Positions 1 to 4,094 of a stretch of 6,963 nucleotides of DNA are shown here, one piece after another; the stretch's first letter is position 1, and each line of letters begins with the position of its first letter. The position numbers and the translations under genes were made by a program. This stretch comes from Bacteroidales bacterium (GTDB lineage Bacteria > Bacteroidota > Bacteroidia > Bacteroidales > Porphyromonadaceae): positions 1 to 6,963 of the forward strand of contig SFHG01000072.1 of assembly GCA_004555765.1 (NCBI GenBank), written 5' to 3'. The notes below the pieces were generated by a model. The model did not search any database. It worked only from the letters and a program-made list of their open reading frames with translations, and was not told the origin of the DNA.

Positions 1-1052
1 CCGATACCGGCAGCAATTGGAGATCCGTTATTCTTAATGTACCTCGCATAGCGATCAAAGTTTTTGGCGTTGCTCTCGTTATTTTGAAAAGTCTCGGTCA
101 CCAATAGTTGCTTCACGGGATCCACTCCCTCCCTTCTATATCTGTTGAGAGCATCAATCCAATTCCTCGGCGTATTGCCATAAGACTGGGCAATAAAGTA
201 GTCAAACGATTTGACGACCTTATTGTCTATCCATGTAAGCGAGCCGTTGATATTAAACATCAATGGCTTTCCCATCTCTTTGGAGCGTTTGTCGAGCTCT
301 TCGCGCATACGCGTAAAGAAATAGTTTTCGCGATCTTTATTGCCATATTGCTGGCAGGAAATGAGCGCAATGTGATCCACAAGGTCGTTGGCGTTCCAGT
401 CTCCACAGTGGTTACCCGGTTTAAACGGAGATGCGAACTGAGGTTCGTAATCGACATCCATACCGTCGTAATCGTACTTTTGGATTGAATCACAGAGCGC
501 CATCACATAAACGTCAATAGCTTTATTCACGTCCACCTTCCCGTCTGCGGTCTTGTACTGAGTCCAACCGCCTTCGGGAGCAGTAATGCCCTGTCCGACA
601 TTTTCGATAATCCATCCGATCGTCATACGGATACCGCGTTCGTGTGCTCTGGCAAGCTGAGCTTTCTTGGCATCATTAAGGTTCCAAGATGAACCCCAGT
701 TGGAAACCCAATCCACACTGTCTGGGAGCATATCAAGAGAGAACTCCTTGTCCGGAGAAGAGGGGTTCCAGTTGTTAAACCACCCAAACATCAGAGGGTG
801 ATCCGATTCTTTGTACGCACGCAAGTCAGCCAGATACTTGGCTCTATTTTCCTTGTTTTTCTCGGCAATGGCGGCAGAATCGGCTTGATTTTTCTCGTGT
901 TCCTTTTTCTCTTCATCCCATTTAAGCTGATCTCTCTTGGTGAGAAGTTCTTCTTGAGCCTTGTCATCGAAGTCCAAAGGAGCTACGTTAGTGCAAGAGA
1001 CAATGGAAAGACAACCCACTGCCAAAGGAAGAAATATTTTCAATAGTTTCAT
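1..1052 (-). CDS. GH18 family endo-beta-N-acetylglucosaminidase-like surface lipoprotein (3' end missing)
   Basis: The frame starts with ATG at 1052 and stays open to the left edge, giving 350 complete codons without a stop. It begins MKLLKIFLPLAV and has a lipobox ending SIVSC (Cys20), so it should be a lipoprotein; acidic residues shortly after the Cys would fit surface export. Residues about 27-82 are a Lys/Glu-rich, probably helical spacer. The catalytic domain starts near residue 87 (LMFGWFNNW). The GH18 motif DGMDVDYE lies at residues 196-203 (bases 444-467), with Glu203 the expected acid/base and Asp201 the assisting residue for substrate-assisted catalysis through the N-acetyl group. 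AQSYGN at 288-293 fits the late-strand Gln/Tyr motif of the family. Known family members (Endo H/F types, BT_3987) cut between the two core GlcNAc residues of N-glycans; a chitinase-like role is the main alternative. It is the last visible gene of the operon, 29 bases after its neighbour. GH18 assignment is strong; substrate is inferred. Confidence 0.9.
   Translation of the reverse strand, partial: MKLLKIFLPLAVGCLSIVSCTNVAPLDFDDKAQEELLTKRDQLKWDEEKKEHEKNQADSAAIAEKNKENRAKYLADLRAYKESDHPLMFGWFNNWNPSSPDKEFSLDMLPDSVDWVSNWGSSWNLNDAKKAQLARAHERGIRMTIGWIIENVGQGITAPEGGWTQYKTADGKVDVNKAIDVYVMALCDSIQKYDYDGMDVDYEPQFASPFKPGNHCGDWNANDLVDHIALISCQQYGNKDRENYFFTRMREELDKRSKEMGKPLMFNINGSLTWIDNKVVKSFDYFIAQSYGNTPRNWIDALNRYRREGVDPVKQLLVTETFQNNESNAKNFDRYARYIKNNGSPIAAGI
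444..467 (-). other. GH18 catalytic motif D-x-x-D-x-D-x-E
   Basis: On the minus strand these bases encode DGMDVDYE, residues 196-203 of the GH18 protein, followed by Pro-Gln. All four acidic positions of the family signature (Asp196, Asp199, Asp201, Glu203) are present, so the enzyme is predicted to be active and not a lectin-like GH18 relative that has lost the catalytic Glu. Confidence 0.93.
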
Positions 1053-1081
1053 AATCGCAATCTTAAAAGCTTCCAAATCCG
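1053..1081 (-). other. short intergenic gap before the GH18 gene
   Basis: These 29 bases separate the TGA of the DUF1735/LamG gene (1082-1084) from the ATG of the GH18 gene (1050-1052). No hairpin followed by a T-run and no promoter-like sequence is visible. A purine stretch (GGAAG on the minus strand) lies around 20 bases before the ATG, too far for a standard Shine-Dalgarno site, as is common in Bacteroidota. The gap supports cotranscription. Confidence 0.6.
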
Positions 1082-2392
1082 TCACTCTACCACAATGGTT
1101 TTATTAGGCAAGACAACATTTTCAACGAATTCAAAGTCGAACCTATCCGGAAGAGTGAGCTTAGAATTTCCCGTTAAATCAATAAATGTCCTTGCCTCTT
1201 CATCATACGACTTTTTTGTAAGAGGGTAATAGAAGAGTAAACCCTCTGCTTTGGGATCCTCAGGAAGATAAAGCTTATCCTGTATCTCGGCAGACGTAAG
1301 TGCACGGTTCCAGAGCTTAATTTCTCTGATATAGTCATCCCTATAGTTTCCAAATCCGAATGACCAAGAGGGATCAGGAGCGCCTGCCTTCCAAGTATAG
1401 GAGGGAGTCGTCTTTTCATCGAAAGTTTTCACGAGCTTGTCGCCGTAATAGACTTCGATGCGTCCAGTATTATCCACTTTGGAAACTTCACGATAGACAA
1501 AAGTGACATTAATCCACTCGTGATCTTTCAGAGGAGCTTGAGTCCACATATCGGCTCCATCACGTCCGCGTTTGATTTGAATCCCGGCTCCATACGCGAT
1601 TCTTGTCCACCATCCCATCGTGATACCACCTCCGCCTATGTTCATCAAAGTTTGGTTAGGAGATGCGACCTGAGGATCATTTCTCTGTAGTTGAGAGAAG
1701 TGAAACTGCCCCTGCATCGTCCATTCAGTCAAATCTTTCTTCATCGGTTCGTTCATACTGATTTTTGCGCTCCCCCCCATTTTGATGATGTGCAACACAT
1801 CGGTCTTAAAGGATCTATTGAGCGTAACTATCGCATAATTTGGTGACGAAAGGACAGGGATGTTCGCACTGTTCTTGGTAATTCTTACCGGTACCGCATA
1901 CTTTGAAGAAAATGAGTACTTTTCGGGGTTCAGTGGCTTGATGTCAAGGTTCACCAAAGCAGAAGTTTTCCCAGCAGGAATAACCACATCCACATTGCCC
2001 TCCGATCCAGTTTCGCTGCCATCGGCATAGAAAGTCACGAGAGACGGCTCCACGGGAAGAAGTTTGAGTCCGTTGGCTTTATTATACTCATCAAGGACAG
2101 TCGGATCAAACGAGAGCGTTACAGTTACATCTTCAGCAAACGGACTGGCAAGCACAGGCATCACTACAGCCTTACCTCCTACTTCATCATCAAGGAGCAA
2201 GGAAGATGCAACGTTGCCTCCCGGCAAATTCATATAGACACCGTTTCCTGGCATTTTTGCTGACGAGCCTTTGGTGCCAAACTCGTCTACGTCGAGACCC
2301 TTGCCGTCGGCGAGAGAGCAAGAGGCCACGAGAGCCGATAGCGCCGCAAAGCTTATGAAAGTATATAATCTTTTCATGGGATTACGATTCAT
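1082..2392 (-). CDS. DUF1735 and LamG-like domain surface lipoprotein, probable glycan-binding protein
   Basis: This complete gene encodes 436 residues and ends in TGA. A lipobox (LVASC, Cys25) follows a hydrophobic stretch, and acidic residues follow (LDVDE). Residues about 48-190 match DUF1735 (BT_3987_N type): a beta-sandwich pattern with LSFDPTVLDEYNKANG at 93-108, a Leu-Leu-Pro near 110 and VVIPAGKTSALVNLDI at 136-151. Residues about 205-412 look like a LamG/concanavalin A-like domain; the clearest mark is YIREIKLWNRALTSAEI at 354-370, the typical last strand and helix of Laminin_G_3 domains, then YYPLTKK and FIDLTGNSKL. No catalytic motif is visible, so I infer a surface binding role for glycan or glycoprotein beside the SusC/SusD pair and the GH18 enzyme. 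A second ATG at 2377 (residue 6) would give a more usual signal peptide, MKRLYTFISF; the true start may be there. Confidence 0.9.
   Translation of the reverse strand: MNRNPMKRLYTFISFAALSALVASCSLADGKGLDVDEFGTKGSSAKMPGNGVYMNLPGGNVASSLLLDDEVGGKAVVMPVLASPFAEDVTVTLSFDPTVLDEYNKANGLKLLPVEPSLVTFYADGSETGSEGNVDVVIPAGKTSALVNLDIKPLNPEKYSFSSKYAVPVRITKNSANIPVLSSPNYAIVTLNRSFKTDVLHIIKMGGSAKISMNEPMKKDLTEWTMQGQFHFSQLQRNDPQVASPNQTLMNIGGGGITMGWWTRIAYGAGIQIKRGRDGADMWTQAPLKDHEWINVTFVYREVSKVDNTGRIEVYYGDKLVKTFDEKTTPSYTWKAGAPDPSWSFGFGNYRDDYIREIKLWNRALTSAEIQDKLYLPEDPKAEGLLFYYPLTKKSYDEEARTFIDLTGNSKLTLPDRFDFEFVENVVLPNKTIVVE
1772..1778 (-). repeat. seven-base G tract (coding strand) inside the DUF1735/LamG gene
   Basis: Seven consecutive C on the plus strand read as G7 on the coding strand, within the codons for Met-Gly-Gly-Ser (residues 205-208), at the junction between the DUF1735 and LamG domains. 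A one-base slip here would shift the frame and remove the LamG domain. In this sequence the frame is intact. The tract is short for a phase-variable site, so its role is uncertain. Confidence 0.5.
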
Positions 2393-2426
2393 ATAATTAT
2401 TTAGTGTTCATCAGGCGGAAAAGAGA
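2393..2426 (-). promoter_or_regulatory. AT-rich translation initiation region of the DUF1735/LamG gene
   Basis: These 34 bases lie between the susD-like stop (TAA, 2427-2429) and the upstream ATG at 2392. The last part on the minus strand reads CTAAATAATTAT directly before the ATG. Bacteroidota genes often start after such unstructured A/T-rich leaders without a Shine-Dalgarno site, which slightly favours the ATG at 2392 over the one at 2377. No terminator-like hairpin is seen, which supports readthrough from susD. Confidence 0.45.
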
Positions 2427-4046
2427 TTACTTCTCTTTCTTGTCCCACCAGACGTTGACGTTGGCAGCATTGGAGCCACCGCGATACGAGTTGATGGCCG
2501 CATTGACATTCTCGGCATTCTTGTCGATTTCGTCCTGCGGATAGGGGAAGATACGCATACCGTCCTTATGCCCGTCGGAAGTCACCATACCATGGGTAGA
2601 GATGTTGCCATTGGGCTTAATGAGGAGGGGATAGCCGGTGCGACGCCACTCGCTCCACGCTTCCATACCGTTGGGGAAGAGGGCGAGGTATTTCTGGGTG
2701 ATGATCTTCTCGAGCTTTTGTTCCTCGTTTAAACCTTCATCCCATTTCACCGTCACAGTAGCCGGTGCATCGGCAGAGTACTCGGGCGTAATGTTGTCCT
2801 TGAAAGGAATGGGCTTGCCGGTCCCTTTGAGGTAAGCGTCGGCACCATCGAGTTTGAACTGTTCGAAAGAACGCTTCACACCGTTTTCGTAGTGGCTCTG
2901 AGCAGTGCCGGGTACAGCGTAGTTTGCCACAGCGGCTTCTGCGAGGAGGAATTCGACTTCCGATGCAGTCATCCACACGGACGGATCCCAGTTGCCGACC
3001 TTGACACAAGTCGCCTTATTGTACTTGTCGCCTGTCTGAGGAATCGCGGGAGGTACGGCAGTATCCAAATTGCCGACCTCTTCTCCCTTCTTATAGGGTT
3101 CAAAGTACACAGAGAGGCGGGGGTCATTGTAGCCCTTGAGATAGGTGTAGACGGAAGCCCCCATACGGGTATCATCATAAGCCTTAGCCACGATGTAGAG
3201 GGAGTTCACGGGTTTGATACCGAGTTTCTCACCGATCCAGGCGTTGTCGGCATTGTCGAGAATGAGACCTGCGGGGTCGTTTGCGGCCTGCTCTGCGTAC
3301 TTCTTGGAGAGCTCGGGGGCAGCAAAGCGGACACGCATAGCGAGACGGAGCATAAGCGAGTTACCGAGCTTCATCCATTGCTTGGCGTTACCTCCGTAGA
3401 CGTAGTCCAAGGTAGAGATTTGTCCCCAAGTGCGGAGCGCATTGACGGCATCCGTGAGCTCTTGGAAGAAAGAGGTATAGATCGCTTCCTGAGAGTCGTA
3501 GGGCACGGTAAAAGACCCGCTGCCGACCTTGGAGTAAGGGATGGCTCCGAACATATCCACACCTCTGTGGAGTGCCATAATCTTGGTAATCTGGGCGATG
3601 GCAAAAAGCTCAGGGTGCTTCTCTGCACCGTCCATCGTGGCTTTCTTCACTTGGAGCCAAGGTCCGAGGACGCTCTGAGTGGTATTGACGTAGGCACCGT
3701 TCAGCCACCCTTGGTTTCCGAAGGAGTACTGGGAGAGGTTATTGTTATTCCACTTCGCATCACGCGGAGCCATATAGCCCATCCAGCTCTGCACCATCAG
3801 GTTATCGATGACCTGATAGTTATTGGCTGCCCCGGTGCCCCCGAGAGCCGTGTACAGAGGCTGGAAGAGCAGATCCGGTATATTGGCGCTGACACCGAGG
3901 TTATCCCGCTTCATCACTTCGTCGTTCGGGCGAAGGGGGTTGGTATTGACCTCCTGGAAGTCACGGGTGCAGGATGCGAGCGCACCGGATGCACCGACAG
4001 CCAAAAGCCCCGTAACGGCGTAACTGTATATTGTAGTCTGTTTCAT
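2427..4046 (-). CDS. SusD/RagB family outer-membrane glycan-binding lipoprotein
   Basis: SusD-type proteins sit on the outer surface, form a hinged lid on the SusC barrel and hand oligosaccharides to it. From the ATG at 4046 the product has 539 residues, the usual size. It starts MKQTTIYSYAVTGLLAV and has a lipobox ending LASC (Cys26). Typical family features follow: FQEVNTNP at 30-37, helical stretches such as WMKLGNSLMLRLAMRVR (224-240) and ASEVEFLLAEAAV (361-373), then FPNGMEAWSEWRRTGYP (457-473) and RIFPYPQDEIDKNAENV (498-514). These fit the SusD-like group around PF12741/PF12771, as in BT_3984-like proteins. The frame is open to a GTG at 4091, but that start would put 15 extra residues before the signal peptide, so ATG 4046 is preferred. 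It follows the susC-like gene by 48 bases. Ligand is not visible from sequence; N-glycan fragments are inferred from the GH18 neighbour. Confidence 0.95.
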   Translation of the reverse strand: MKQTTIYSYAVTGLLAVGASGALASCTRDFQEVNTNPLRPNDEVMKRDNLGVSANIPDLLFQPLYTALGGTGAANNYQVIDNLMVQSWMGYMAPRDAKWNNNNLSQYSFGNQGWLNGAYVNTTQSVLGPWLQVKKATMDGAEKHPELFAIAQITKIMALHRGVDMFGAIPYSKVGSGSFTVPYDSQEAIYTSFFQELTDAVNALRTWGQISTLDYVYGGNAKQWMKLGNSLMLRLAMRVRFAAPELSKKYAEQAANDPAGLILDNADNAWIGEKLGIKPVNSLYIVAKAYDDTRMGASVYTYLKGYNDPRLSVYFEPYKKGEEVGNLDTAVPPAIPQTGDKYNKATCVKVGNWDPSVWMTASEVEFLLAEAAVANYAVPGTAQSHYENGVKRSFEQFKLDGADAYLKGTGKPIPFKDNITPEYSADAPATVTVKWDEGLNEEQKLEKIITQKYLALFPNGMEAWSEWRRTGYPLLIKPNGNISTHGMVTSDGHKDGMRIFPYPQDEIDKNAENVNAAINSYRGGSNAANVNVWWDKKEK

Positions 4047-4094
4047 TTTTATAGTCAAGTGTCCAATTATCTGTCTGGTGAGATAAATCACTTA
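4047..4094 (-). promoter_or_regulatory. susC-susD intergenic region with A/T-rich leader
   Basis: These 48 bases separate the susC-like TGA (4095-4097) from the susD-like ATG. The minus strand reads GACTATAAAA just before the ATG, again an A-rich leader without a clear Shine-Dalgarno site. A small inverted repeat (GATAA, 5-base loop, TTATC, 4082-4096) overlaps the susC stop; it is too weak and A/T-rich to call a terminator. The region is consistent with a cotranscribed pair. Confidence 0.5.

Noticed and set aside
108..488. 126-codon plus-strand frame opposite the GH18 gene
   Set aside because: It lies opposite the catalytic region of GH18, whose motif and family features are clear on the minus strand. 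The plus-strand product shows no recognisable domain.
798..1046. 82-codon plus-strand frame with a hydrophobic stretch resembling a membrane segment
   Set aside because: The Phe/Leu-rich stretch is simply the complement of the Lys/Glu-rich spacer codons (AAG, GAG, AAA, GAA) of the GH18 lipoprotein.
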